9,223 nucleotides of DNA from Acidobacteriaceae bacterium (GCA_030049955.1 JASIJX010000447.1:1-9223), one strand, 5' to 3'; counted from the stretch's first letter, positions 1 through 7,022 are shown. Numbers and translations: made by a program. The notes: generated from the letters alone by a model not told the origin.

Positions 1-1058
1 TTCTTTCCGGGCTGTTCGCTGTTCTCTATGCAGTGATGTGCATCTCGCTCCGGCAAAAGTGGTGGAAGGCAGTTCCACCGATATTCGTGGTGCAGTTTGT
101 GGTGATGGGCTGGTTGGCGATGCGATTCCCGGATCGGCCCCAGCCGGCTTCGATGAGTGCTGCAGAATTAGCGCACCTGCACATTCGCCTGATTCTCGAC
201 AGCATCGCGATCATGATCGCCGTCAGTCTGGGCTATACAGGCTTCGTTACTGTCTCGGTGAAGGAAGCGCGGCGGTATGTAATAACGCGCACCGAAAAAG
301 CGTTGCTCGAAAGCGAGATGGCCGCGGCACGCCAGGTGCAGCAAGTGATCCTGCCCGATCCACACCTGGCGATTCCTGGATTTGCCATTGAGTCCGCCTA
401 CAAGCCCGCGCGCGAGGTGGGAGGCGATTTTTTTCAGATCCTACCGGTGGCAGACGGCAGCCTGCTTTTCGTAATCGGCGACGTTTGCGGCAAAGGGCTT
501 CCCGCCGCGATGCTGGTGTCGCTCCTGATCGGATCGATTCGCGCGACGGCAGAAGAAACGCACGACCCGGCTGTCCTGCTCGGCAAACTTCATGACCGCG
601 TCGCTGAACGCACTCGAGTCGCAGGTCACACCGCAGGACATACCCTTGACGGATTCGTCACGGCCCTCGTGGCCTTCATTGCGAACGATGGTCTTGTCAC
701 GCTTGCCAACGCGGGACACCTATCGCCCTACCTGGATGGGCAGGAAATCGAACTCCCAGGCGCACTACCGCTCGGCTTCGGTGACGGCGGGCAGTACGTG
801 ACAACAACAATGGATCTGCCGAAAGGCAGTCGCCTTGCCTTCCTGTCGGATGGCGTTGTTGAAGCGCAGAAACCGACCGGCGAGTTATTTGGCTTCGACC
901 GCGCAAAAGCGATGTCGAGGGAATCCGCAGCGGCGATTGTGGGAGCAGCGGTTCAGTTCGGACAAGCCGACGATATTACGGTCGTTACGATTGAACGCCG
1001 GGAAGCCGAGGGTCTTGTTCCGGAAGTTGTTGCCGCGGGTCGGAAGCTGCAAATGTGA
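1..1058 (+). CDS. Membrane-anchored PP2C/SpoIIE-family serine phosphatase (5' partial)
   Basis: The reading frame is already open at base 3 and encodes hydrophobic residues before the first possible start (GTG at 33), so the gene begins outside the window. Counting from that GTG, hydrophobic stretches at about residues 14-30 and 53-75 look like membrane segments. A short helix (EKALLESEMAAARQVQQ, from 88) leads into a phosphatase domain at about 105-322. Visible metal-binding-type motifs are EVGGDFF (128-134), GDVCGKG (149-155), the NAGH block (226-229), SDGVVEA (272-278) and DDIT (313-316). Proteins of this family (RsbU/SpoIIE type) dephosphorylate serine phosphates on anti-sigma-factor antagonists in partner-switching pathways. 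No kinase or antagonist gene is present here, so the target is unknown. The family call is firm; the pathway is inference. Confidence 0.9.
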   Translation, partial: LSGLFAVLYAVMCISLRQKWWKAVPPIFVVQFVVMGWLAMRFPDRPQPASMSAAELAHLHIRLILDSIAIMIAVSLGYTGFVTVSVKEARRYVITRTEKALLESEMAAARQVQQVILPDPHLAIPGFAIESAYKPAREVGGDFFQILPVADGSLLFVIGDVCGKGLPAAMLVSLLIGSIRATAEETHDPAVLLGKLHDRVAERTRVAGHTAGHTLDGFVTALVAFIANDGLVTLANAGHLSPYLDGQEIELPGALPLGFGDGGQYVTTTMDLPKGSRLAFLSDGVVEAQKPTGELFGFDRAKAMSRESAAAIVGAAVQFGQADDITVVTIERREAEGLVPEVVAAGRKLQM

Positions 1059-1076
1059 AAGGCCGAAGACCTTTTA
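1058..1076 (+). terminator. Possible weak terminator after the phosphatase gene
   Basis: Directly at the stop codon, AAAGG (1058-1062) pairs with CCTTT (1070-1074) around a 7-base loop, and the arm ends in a run of four T. The stem is only five pairs and mostly A:T, so it is a weak intrinsic terminator candidate. A convergent gene lies downstream, where termination would be expected. Confidence 0.3.
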
Positions 1077-1093
1077 TCTATTCCGACTGCACT

Positions 1094-1107
1094 GGACAAC
1101 ACTGTCC
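1094..1107. other. Small perfect inverted repeat in convergent intergenic region
   Basis: GGACA (1094-1098) and TGTCC (1103-1107) form a perfect 5-bp inverted repeat with a 4-base loop. It sits between the convergent ends of the phosphatase and WrbA genes. It has no following T tract on either strand. It could be a short stem-loop in either transcript or simply chance; no function is asserted. Confidence 0.3.
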
Positions 1108-1168
1108 GTGGTCAGTTGGCGCATTCAGGGCAATTCACTTATTGGCCGCGTAGTGGTCGGAATGTCAC

Positions 1169-1204
1169 CTACTCGGCGGTAACGGAACGGTAACTGACGA
1201 GTAG
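1169..1204. repeat. Inverted repeat enclosing a two-copy direct repeat
   Basis: A perfect 7-bp inverted repeat, CTACTCG (1169-1175) and CGAGTAG (1198-1204), encloses two identical CGGTAAC heptamers at 1177-1183 and 1188-1194. The heptamer starts are exactly 11 bp apart, about one helical turn. It lies 28 bp beyond the stop of the minus-strand WrbA gene and 110 bp beyond the phosphatase stop. It may be a transcript stem-loop or a protein-binding site. No T tract follows it, so it is not a canonical intrinsic terminator. Confidence 0.45.
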
Positions 1205-1232
1205 CTGGTCACTCGCTCTAACCTTGATCAGA

Positions 1233-1853
1233 TTACCGTGCGGCCTTCAAAGCTACAGCCACCTTCGTCACGCGTGCACCTTGATGCCTTGCGACCTCAA
1301 GATCATCTGCGGTCGGCGGCGCACTGTTCTGGCCGGAAACCGACGACGATCCGTATGGAGTCCCGTGGCCCTGAAGAAGCTTTTCGTGAGTGTAGCCATT
1401 GGGCACGATAATGAACCCCAGGTGCGCCATCGGGATGTATAAAGAGACCACTGTCGCCTCATTTCCGCCGTGCGGTCCCCCTGTTGAAGTAAAAGCGCCG
1501 GCAGCCTTGCCGTTCAGCTTGCCTTGAATCCATAGACCACCCAGGCTGTCGATAAATGCTTTCAACTCCGCCGAAGTATTACCAAAACGCGTCGGGGTGC
1601 CAAATATGATTCCATCGGCCCACTCTGCGTCCTCTGGTTTTGGGGCTCCATAATCAGCGAGCATCCGCTTGCTGCGTTCCTCCCATCCGGGAACTTTCGC
1701 CATCACCTCCGGAGGAACGATGTCGGGAACCCGACGGAGCCGGACTTCGGCGCCAGCCTCACGCGCTCCCTCAGTGACGGCTTTAGCGAGCGCTTCAACA
1801 GATCCGTCACGAGAGTAAAACACGACTAGGATTCTTGCTTTAGTCTCTGGCAT
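1233..1853 (-). CDS. wrbA: NAD(P)H:quinone oxidoreductase, WrbA type (flavodoxin fold)
   Basis: The 206-residue product matches WrbA in length (about 200) and motifs. An FMN phosphate-binding loop (YSRDGSVEALA, from residue 13) follows the first beta strand. The TPTRFGN motif is at 86-92, STGGPHGGNEAT at 123-134, and the late GTPYGSS block at 164-170. WrbA enzymes are cytoplasmic tetrameric FMN proteins that reduce quinones by two electrons using NAD(P)H, avoiding semiquinone radicals. I chose the ATG at 1853 because GAGG (1860-1863) lies 6 nt upstream and the protein then begins like its family. An in-frame ATG at 1880 would add nine residues and overlap the MFS stop by four bases (ATGA), with a poorer, 11-nt-spaced AGGGG. 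Either start implies cotranscription with the transporter. Function is well supported; physiological substrate is not known. Confidence 0.92.
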   Translation of the reverse strand: MPETKARILVVFYSRDGSVEALAKAVTEGAREAGAEVRLRRVPDIVPPEVMAKVPGWEERSKRMLADYGAPKPEDAEWADGIIFGTPTRFGNTSAELKAFIDSLGGLWIQGKLNGKAAGAFTSTGGPHGGNEATVVSLYIPMAHLGFIIVPNGYTHEKLLQGHGTPYGSSSVSGQNSAPPTADDLEVARHQGARVTKVAVALKAAR

Positions 1854-1876
1854 CGACGACCTCTCATCTGTCGAAC

Positions 1877-3319
1877 TCATTTAGATAATAGCCCCTCACG
1901 TGGTCCCCGCAGTCCGGCAGCGCCTGACGCCTCTTGCCAACACACAGGCTCAACACGCGGCACCAGCAGCCACCAGCACCCAGCCCCCGTAAGCGCCACC
2001 GCGCCGGCCACCGCAAACGCCAGCCGAGCGCTGCCGTTGACTTCGACGATCCAGCCCGTCACCCAGGGCGCAACGATTCCGGACAAATTTGCAACGCCGT
2101 TCTGAAAACTGCTCCATCGTCCGGCCGCCTCCGCTCCCGCTAGAGTCTGAGTGATCGCCCAGTGGTTGGACGCTGACGTTCCAAAGCCCACCGATGCCAG
2201 CAGCATTAATACAAGGCCGGCATGTGTACTGCGGCCAATCAGAGCAAATCCCATCAAGCTAGATGCCACCAGCAGGCCACCGGCTACCACCGCGCGCCGC
2301 ACCAGGCTGGGCGACAAGCCGCGGGCGATGAGCCGGTCGGAAATCCATCCCGCTGCCAGTGTTGAGGCAGCAATCAGAAGGAAGATGGCTGCCGTTAGCC
2401 GCGACATGTCCCGGATGGAAAGATGCACTTCGCCCACGGCAAACTCAGGGAGCCAAGCGAGCAGAAAGTAAAAGAAATAGTTGCTGCAGAAGTGGCCGAG
2501 AAACGTTCCCCATGCGGAACGGAGGCGAAGTATTCGCGTGAGCGAGGTGGCCGTAGCCGCCTCCGCCTGCACGGCCGCTGGCGTGGAGCGCGGCATAGTC
2601 CGCCACCATGGCAAGACCCACAACAGGCCGGCGAAGCCCAGCACGAAGAACAGCATCCTCCATCCAAGGTGGACAAGCAGCACTCCCCCGATAAAAGCGC
2701 CCATAGCCGGGCCGAGCTTTGTGCCCGCGTCAATGAGCGCGTTGGCGCGCCCGCGGTAATGCTGGGGCATGGCTGCGAAGATCCGCGAGTAACAGGGATA
2801 AGCGACGGATTCTCCAGCACCGAGCAGAAGGCGAAACACAAACAAGCTCACGAGCCCGATAGCGAGACCGGTCGCAATCGTTGCCGCCGACCACAGGACG
2901 TATCCCCAGAGTAGGACCCACCGCGCGGCGAAGCGGTCGGAAAGCCAACCGACTATGCCGGTGATTTGCAGCAGCGCGTAAGTCCAGAAGAACGCCGCCA
3001 GTAGAGAGCCCAGTTGGACCGGGGACAGCGCAAACTGCTTCTGCATTACCGGTGCGGCGATAGAGAGATCGCTGCGGTCAACATAATTGACCACGACGGA
3101 ACAGACCAGCAGAAGGACAACGACCCATTCACGCGAAGACATGCGAACCGGCGGCGACGTGCCGGTACCGTTGCTCGCTTCTACGGCTTCGGAGACCTGG
3201 CTTTCCGCGGAGATAAGTGCCGGTTCTACCGCATACCGCGGAGTCATGCCTGCTCGCAGCGCACCAGCCGACGCAGCGGGCCAACGCGGCAGCACGTCAT
3301 CGCGAGAGGACTCAGACAT
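1877..3319 (-). CDS. MFS transporter, anion:cation symporter (ACS)-like
   Basis: A 480-residue inner-membrane protein with about 12 hydrophobic segments starting near residue 64. Family marks include NYVDRSDLSIAAP (78-90) in the first segment and the loop motif GWLSDRF (124-130), the MFS motif A. GAGESVAYP (167-175) resembles the ACS-family segment-4 signature, and there is a second-half GWISDR repeat (324-329). ACS members (hexuronate, glucarate, phthalate-type carriers) usually import organic anions with a cation; the substrate cannot be read here. The start is supported by GAGGT (3327-3331) 7 nt upstream of ATG 3319. That leaves an unusual roughly 60-residue hydrophilic N-terminal extension; internal ATGs at residues 25 and 60 are alternatives. 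The gene lies 38 nt after the PPC gene and runs directly into WrbA, suggesting one operon. Confidence 0.9.
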   Translation of the reverse strand: MSESSRDDVLPRWPAASAGALRAGMTPRYAVEPALISAESQVSEAVEASNGTGTSPPVRMSSREWVVVLLLVCSVVVNYVDRSDLSIAAPVMQKQFALSPVQLGSLLAAFFWTYALLQITGIVGWLSDRFAARWVLLWGYVLWSAATIATGLAIGLVSLFVFRLLLGAGESVAYPCYSRIFAAMPQHYRGRANALIDAGTKLGPAMGAFIGGVLLVHLGWRMLFFVLGFAGLLWVLPWWRTMPRSTPAAVQAEAATATSLTRILRLRSAWGTFLGHFCSNYFFYFLLAWLPEFAVGEVHLSIRDMSRLTAAIFLLIAASTLAAGWISDRLIARGLSPSLVRRAVVAGGLLVASSLMGFALIGRSTHAGLVLMLLASVGFGTSASNHWAITQTLAGAEAAGRWSSFQNGVANLSGIVAPWVTGWIVEVNGSARLAFAVAGAVALTGAGCWWLLVPRVEPVCWQEASGAAGLRGPREGLLSK

Positions 3320-3326
3320 TGTTTGG

Positions 3327-3331
3327 ACCTC
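3327..3331 (-). promoter_or_regulatory. Ribosome binding site supporting the long MFS start
   Basis: GAGGT on the minus strand sits 7 nt before the ATG at 3319. It is the main reason to keep the 60-residue N-terminal extension of the MFS transporter rather than begin at an internal Met. Confidence 0.55.
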
Positions 3332-3357
3332 GGGCGCCTGATTCAGCGGTGTCTTGA

Positions 3358-3915
3358 TCAGCGGTAGGATTTGTCGTCAATACGAGCGAGATTCGTGCCG
3401 TTCATCACGCCGACCGTGACGATTGCGTAAGTGTACACTTCGTTGCCTGCCTCGACGTGGCCGGCGATCACGCGGTCCGGGGTAGCCAGGGTCATGTGCG
3501 CATGGATGCGTCCGTTGATGATGTACCCGTTCATGCTGACGAGATCGCACGGCTGCGTCGGGTTCGACTCGATCGTGTCTTGAGTGGGAAGATGACGGTT
3601 CGACACCTGATGCACCTCCCAGCCGCGCAACGATCCGATGGCTGAGAGGATCACGCCATTTTCGATATGCTGCTCCTTCACCACACGGTTCATGCCGGCG
3701 AGAAGATTGGCGCCATTCTTCAATCGGATGATCACGATGCGGTCGAAATGGCCGGTGAGCGCATACGCCTCCGGCACCTGGCTGCTGTTCGATTTAGTAT
3801 CATCGGCCGGATTGGGGGACGGATTGGTGATTATGCGGCGCGTCTCCTGCGCGCACAGCGCGCCTGCCATCATCATGAACGCCAAGACTGTCTGAAGCCT
3901 TCGTTGCATCTTCAT
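3358..3915 (-). CDS. Exported PPC-domain (DUF296) protein
   Basis: From ATG 3915 the product is 185 residues. Residues 1-22 form a signal peptide: basic MKMQRR, then a hydrophobic core, with possible cleavage after Ala19 or Ala22. A linker rich in N, S, P and D (about 23-50) precedes a PPC/DUF296 domain at about 52-175. Recognisable blocks are an ENGVILSAIGSL strand (85-96), the HAH pair (His138, His140) and AGH (His153), matching the family's clustered histidines. PPC domains form trimers. They occur in plant AT-hook nuclear proteins and in bacterial proteins of unclear function, usually described as cytoplasmic, so an export signal is notable. The start is chosen on AAGGAG 5 nt upstream; the frame stays open to an ATG at 4164, but that 83-residue extension looks non-coding and would bury the signal peptide. 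It heads the PPC-MFS-WrbA group. Domain call good; role unknown. Confidence 0.82.
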   Translation of the reverse strand: MKMQRRLQTVLAFMMMAGALCAQETRRIITNPSPNPADDTKSNSSQVPEAYALTGHFDRIVIIRLKNGANLLAGMNRVVKEQHIENGVILSAIGSLRGWEVHQVSNRHLPTQDTIESNPTQPCDLVSMNGYIINGRIHAHMTLATPDRVIAGHVEAGNEVYTYAIVTVGVMNGTNLARIDDKSYR

Positions 3916-3920
3916 CTCCG

Positions 3921-3926
3921 CTCCTT
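3921..3926 (-). promoter_or_regulatory. Strong Shine-Dalgarno fixing the PPC-protein start
   Basis: AAGGAG on the minus strand lies 5 nt before ATG 3915. This near-ideal site selects the short, signal-peptide-bearing start over the upstream in-frame ATG at 4164. Confidence 0.75.
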
Positions 3927-3931
3927 TTGAC

Positions 3932-3947
3932 CGGCCGTTATTGGCCG
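3932..3947 (-). other. Short hairpin just upstream of the PPC-gene ribosome site
   Basis: A perfect 5-bp inverted repeat, CGGCC (3932-3936) and GGCCG (3943-3947), with a 6-base AT-rich loop, ends 5 nt from the AAGGAG site of the PPC gene. It could be a leader stem-loop or a short operator. It is small enough to be chance in this GC-rich DNA. Confidence 0.3.
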
Positions 3948-4209
3948 CCTCTGTGCCTCTGCTGAATTTGGCCACGGACTGGTTCAAGCCCGCTGGAAAG
4001 CACAGGTTCCACCAGCCAGACAGCAGCAATCGACGCGTTGAATGCCGCTCTCTTCGCATTAGACAAAGCAGCTTTGCAATTTCGGACGATAGAGGGAACC
4101 GCCGGTCAAAGTCTCTGTAGAATGGGCGCGGCTTTAGTTTGAGAAATGCCTGGTCCAAATTCATTTTTGCTTGAATATAGGCTTCTTTACACTTCAGGAA
4201 TTCTGTCTG

Positions 4210-5415
4210 TCATTGCTGCAGGATCACCTGGTCGCCTTGGTTTAATCCGCTGACGATCTCAGTGACAGACCCGTTCGAGAGCCCAACGGTGACCGGAACC
4301 TTCCTGAAGCCGTCCTTCTGGTGCTTATCGGGAACCTGGATTGAAGAATTCTTTTGGTTGTCGTAAATCACGGCGTTTTCCGGCACAGTCAACACGCCCT
4401 TATGTTCGTCGAGCAAAATCTCCGCGTTGGCCGTCATGTTGGCCTTTAGCTCTCCACCGGGATTGTTGATGGACACGCGCACCTCAAAAGTAGTCACGTT
4501 GTCCTTTTCTACGCCCATTGGGGCGATCTTCGTGACTTTTCCGTAAAAGAGCCGGTCACGGAAGCTCTCCACTTTAATGCGCGCCGGTTGGCCCAGGTAA
4601 ACATGGGCGATGTCCGCCTCATCCACCTTGCCCTGTACGTAGACCTCCGACGTATCGCCTTCTGTCATGACGAGCGTGGCCGTCGATCCCAGCACCAGGA
4701 TCGAGCTGACCGCATCACCGATCTCTACATCGCGCGATAGAATCACCCCATCCATCGGCGCGACAATGGTCGTGTACGAGAGCTGCTCCTCAAGCTGCTG
4801 CAGGCTGGCCTGACTTTCCATCACCTGCGCCTGGGCCTGTTTTAGCTTGGCCGTGTCCACTTCAACCTGGGCCTGCGCCGCATCCCGCTTGGTCAATGCC
4901 GCCAAATATTCGCGGTTGGCATCATCGAGCGTCTGCCGGCTCACGATGCCTTCCTTATTCATCTCTATATTCCGGTCTAGCGTGGCCTTATACAGGGGCA
5001 GGTCGGGCGCCGCCGCGTTTACCTTGTCCTGCGCAATGTTGGCCTGGCATGTGGTCACGTTGGCCTCTGCGCTGGCCAGTTGCGCGCGCGCCGCATCCAC
5101 CTGCGCTTCAATCTCCTGCTGATCCAACTGCGCCAGTTCCTGGCCTTTGTGCACCCTGTCGTTGATGTCCACAAAGAGCCTCTCAACAATACCTGATGCC
5201 TTGCTCTTTACCTCGACTTTGGTGATGGGCTGAATCTTGCCTGTCGCCACAACGGACCGCGCAACGTCGCCCCGCGTGACTCTTGCAAGTCTATTTGGGT
5301 CAATGGGATCTCCCTTGGCAAGATGGACAAAAGCCGTTCCCGCCACAATGACGACAAGAGCGGCGATCGAAGAGACAACGATCCAAAAGCGCTTGTTCTT
5401 ACGCGACGCTGCCAC
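4210..5415 (-). CDS. HlyD/MacA-like periplasmic adaptor (membrane fusion protein)
   Basis: A 401-residue adaptor. A basic N-terminus and one membrane anchor (about 10-30) are followed by the first beta-barrel/lipoyl half (about 60-100, VEVKSKASGIVERLFVDIND). A long alpha-hairpin coiled coil, rich in Ala and Gln, spans about 100-212. The second lipoyl half (YTTIVAPMDGVI, 214-225) and the beta-barrel and membrane-proximal domains run to the end. Such proteins bridge an inner-membrane exporter and an outer-membrane TolC-like channel. The start is GTG at 5415, supported by GGAGG (5421-5425) 5 nt upstream. It is divergent from two MacB-like permeases 321 bp away, the likely partners, although adaptor and permease genes are more often codirectional. 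No channel gene is present. It may represent MacA, but I do not assign that symbol without the ATPase context. Confidence 0.92.
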   Translation of the reverse strand: MAASRKNKRFWIVVSSIAALVVIVAGTAFVHLAKGDPIDPNRLARVTRGDVARSVVATGKIQPITKVEVKSKASGIVERLFVDINDRVHKGQELAQLDQQEIEAQVDAARAQLASAEANVTTCQANIAQDKVNAAAPDLPLYKATLDRNIEMNKEGIVSRQTLDDANREYLAALTKRDAAQAQVEVDTAKLKQAQAQVMESQASLQQLEEQLSYTTIVAPMDGVILSRDVEIGDAVSSILVLGSTATLVMTEGDTSEVYVQGKVDEADIAHVYLGQPARIKVESFRDRLFYGKVTKIAPMGVEKDNVTTFEVRVSINNPGGELKANMTANAEILLDEHKGVLTVPENAVIYDNQKNSSIQVPDKHQKDGFRKVPVTVGLSNGSVTEIVSGLNQGDQVILQQ

Positions 5416-5736
5416 AAACCCCTCCCGGAACAGCGGTAAGAGCCCAGCTTTCGCAGTGAGTGGTCGATGATGAAAAAGCGATCAGAGACTCAGACGATTG
5501 AGGGCTTCCGTTGTAATCCGTCTGGCCCGTACTACGCAGACAAGCACCGTCCGGTTCCAGGATTGTGCAAGGAATCGAGACAAATCACCCCGGCCGCCGG
5601 GTCCATGTAAACCGCCGTGTGATGGGGCGCTCATCTGCCCATGCGGGAAGTTCGTTCAGTGGAACCAATTCATTCTCCAACGCGTATTCTGCAGGCGTAG
5701 GAGCCAGCAAAATCGGTTCCTCTCCGTCAACCTGTC
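5416..5736. promoter_or_regulatory. Divergent intergenic region between adaptor and permease genes
   Basis: These 321 bases separate divergent starts, so they should carry promoters for both the adaptor (minus) and the permease pair (plus). I could not find a convincing -35/-10 pair in either direction. A GC-rich near-palindrome lies at 5587-5602 (CCCGG, CCG, CCGGG core with one bulged C) and could be an operator. The long plus-strand open frame crossing this area has no recognisable content and continues as an out-of-frame shadow inside the permease, so I do not call it. Confidence 0.5.
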
Positions 5737-6990
5737 ATGCGCAGCTTCTCCGACACTCTCGGGCAGGTCTTCCGCGCCATCATGGCCAACAAGCTGCGCA
5801 GTTTTCTCACCATGTTTGGCATTGCCTGGGGTATCTTCTCTCTGCTTGTGCTCGTGGGCTTGGGTGAAGGATTCCGCGAGGGCCAGCACAAGCAACTGGC
5901 TCAATTCGGCACGGATGTGGTCATGGTCTTCAACGGCACCATCCCGGCGTTGGCGAACCAGCACACGGGCATGCGCCCCTACGAGCTCACCCTCCGCGAC
6001 GAGGCCGACATCCGCCGCTTGCCTGAGGTGCGTGGCGTCACCGGTGAGCTAGCCCGATCCGACCCCTACGAAGTCAGCCAATGGGGCAACACCTCCGGCA
6101 ACCTCTCTGGATGCGAGGCCAACTATCCCGTCGTCCGCTACCTTCCCGTTGCGGCTGGCCGGTACTTGGACGATCAAGACGTCCGCGAGTCGCGCCGCGT
6201 TGTCTTTCTTGCCTCCAAGGCTGCTTCGCTGCTTTTTCCGGGACATCCCGCGATCGGCGAGACGATCGCCATCAACAACATCGATTTCACGGTCATCGGC
6301 GTGGGCAAACCGATCGGCCGCGGCAATAACACCTACGACGACGAGAAGATCTTTATTCCCGTCTCCACCATGCTGCAGTTGTTTCCCCTCAAGGGCGACA
6401 ACATACCGCAGGATGCGCTTACTTCGATCCAGTACAATCCCTCCATCAAAAACGACAACACCGCCGCCGACATCGCCGTGCACGGCGTCATTGCAGAGAA
6501 CCACGGCTTCGACCCCTCGCTCCTCGACGCCTTCAATGAGTGGGACACCATCACCGAATCTCACCTGATCGGCTTAATCTTCACGGCCATGGATGTCTTC
6601 CTGGGAAGCGTAGGAGTTGTCACCCTCGGTCTCGGAGCCATCGGGATCATCAACATCATGCTCGTCTCAGTCAGCGAGCGTACCCGCGAGATCGGCGTGA
6701 TGAAAGCTGTCGGCGCCACGCGGCGAGCCATTCTCGCGCAGTTCTTCTGGGAAGGCCTCATGCTCACCGGGATAAGCGGTCTCATCGGCATTTTGGCTTC
6801 TGAAGCATTTATGGCCGTGCTCCAAGCCTTGCTTACGGACAAGATCCCGGGCTTCGACCCGCCGCGCATTGTACCCTGGTCGGCGGCTCTCGCCTTGGGA
6901 TTTCTCACCCTTTGCGGCGTTGCCGCGGGACTTTACCCAGCTGCCAAGGCCGCGCAACTCGACCCCGTCGAGGCTCTCCGCCGCGAGTGA
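5737..6990 (+). CDS. MacB/FtsX-type ABC transporter permease 1
   Basis: The 417-residue product has the MacB permease layout. A cytoplasmic N-terminal helix and segment 1 (about 22-43, RSFLTMFGIAWGIFSLLVLV) are followed by a large periplasmic MacB-core domain (about 45-275). An FtsX domain then has segments at about 283-310, 338-365 and 381-403. RTREIGVMKAVGAT (315-328) is the cytoplasmic coupling region that contacts an ATPase, and the C-terminus LDPVEALRRE is typical. No ATP-binding domain is fused, unlike E. coli MacB, so a separate ATPase is required. Proteins of this type transmit ATP hydrolysis mechanically to periplasmic partners such as HlyD/MacA adaptors. No good Shine-Dalgarno precedes ATG 5737, yet there is no other in-frame start after the stop at 5698, so the start is reasonable. 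It is followed 91 bp later by a paralogue. Confidence 0.92.
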   Translation: MRSFSDTLGQVFRAIMANKLRSFLTMFGIAWGIFSLLVLVGLGEGFREGQHKQLAQFGTDVVMVFNGTIPALANQHTGMRPYELTLRDEADIRRLPEVRGVTGELARSDPYEVSQWGNTSGNLSGCEANYPVVRYLPVAAGRYLDDQDVRESRRVVFLASKAASLLFPGHPAIGETIAINNIDFTVIGVGKPIGRGNNTYDDEKIFIPVSTMLQLFPLKGDNIPQDALTSIQYNPSIKNDNTAADIAVHGVIAENHGFDPSLLDAFNEWDTITESHLIGLIFTAMDVFLGSVGVVTLGLGAIGIINIMLVSVSERTREIGVMKAVGATRRAILAQFFWEGLMLTGISGLIGILASEAFMAVLQALLTDKIPGFDPPRIVPWSAALALGFLTLCGVAAGLYPAAKAAQLDPVEALRRE

Positions 6991-7003
6991 CGACAACAGT
7001 CTT

Positions 7004-7022
7004 AGCCTTCGGCTTTCAGCCG
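7004..7022 (+). repeat. Overlapping hairpins / degenerate heptamers between the permease genes
   Basis: In the 91-bp gap between the two permease genes, AGCC-TTC-GGCT (7004-7014) and CGGCT-TTC-AGCCG (7010-7022) are both perfect hairpins. They share bases, so only one can form at a time. Read linearly, the stretch resembles degenerate 7-base units (AGCCTTC, GGCTTTC, AGCCGCC). It may be a small intergenic repeat or a transcript-processing structure. No T tract follows, so transcription may well continue into the second permease gene. Confidence 0.4.

Larger units (their letters stand above)
3916..4209. other. 294-bp leader/intergenic stretch between adaptor and PPC genes
   Basis: This stretch lies between the stop of the HlyD-like gene and the start of the PPC gene, both on the minus strand. 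It is open in the PPC frame as far as 4164, but the translation shows no domain, membrane segment or clear composition bias. I see no convincing intrinsic terminator after the adaptor gene and no clear -35/-10 pair. It may hold the promoter of the PPC-MFS-WrbA group or serve as a long untranslated spacer. Apart from the short hairpin near the ribosome site I see nothing definite. Confidence 0.5.

Noticed and set aside
149..493. Cys in GDVCGKG of the phosphatase as an inactivating change
   Set aside because: The Asp and Gly positions that matter for metal binding are intact, and Cys or Ser at this position both occur in active-looking family members.
2423..2914. 163-codon plus-strand open frame inside the MFS gene
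   Set aside because: The translation is H/R/P/S-rich with no fold pattern, and the opposite strand carries a clear 12-segment transporter.
3916..4164. 83-residue N-terminal extension of the PPC protein
   Set aside because: The strong AAGGAG site and a signal peptide begin at 3915. The extension would place the signal peptide mid-protein and shows no recognisable content.
5685..5690. TATTCT as a -10 box for permease 1
   Set aside because: No -35-like hexamer sits 16-18 bp upstream, and a four-of-six match is common by chance.
5498..6052. 184-codon plus-strand open frame entering permease 1 out of frame
   Set aside because: It is Ser/Arg/Cys-rich without a recognisable motif, and its 3' half overlaps the permease in another frame. 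The upstream half has no independent support.
6049..6564. 171-codon minus-strand open frame antisense to permease 1
   Set aside because: It is a Gly/Asp/Val-rich antisense shadow of the permease periplasmic domain.
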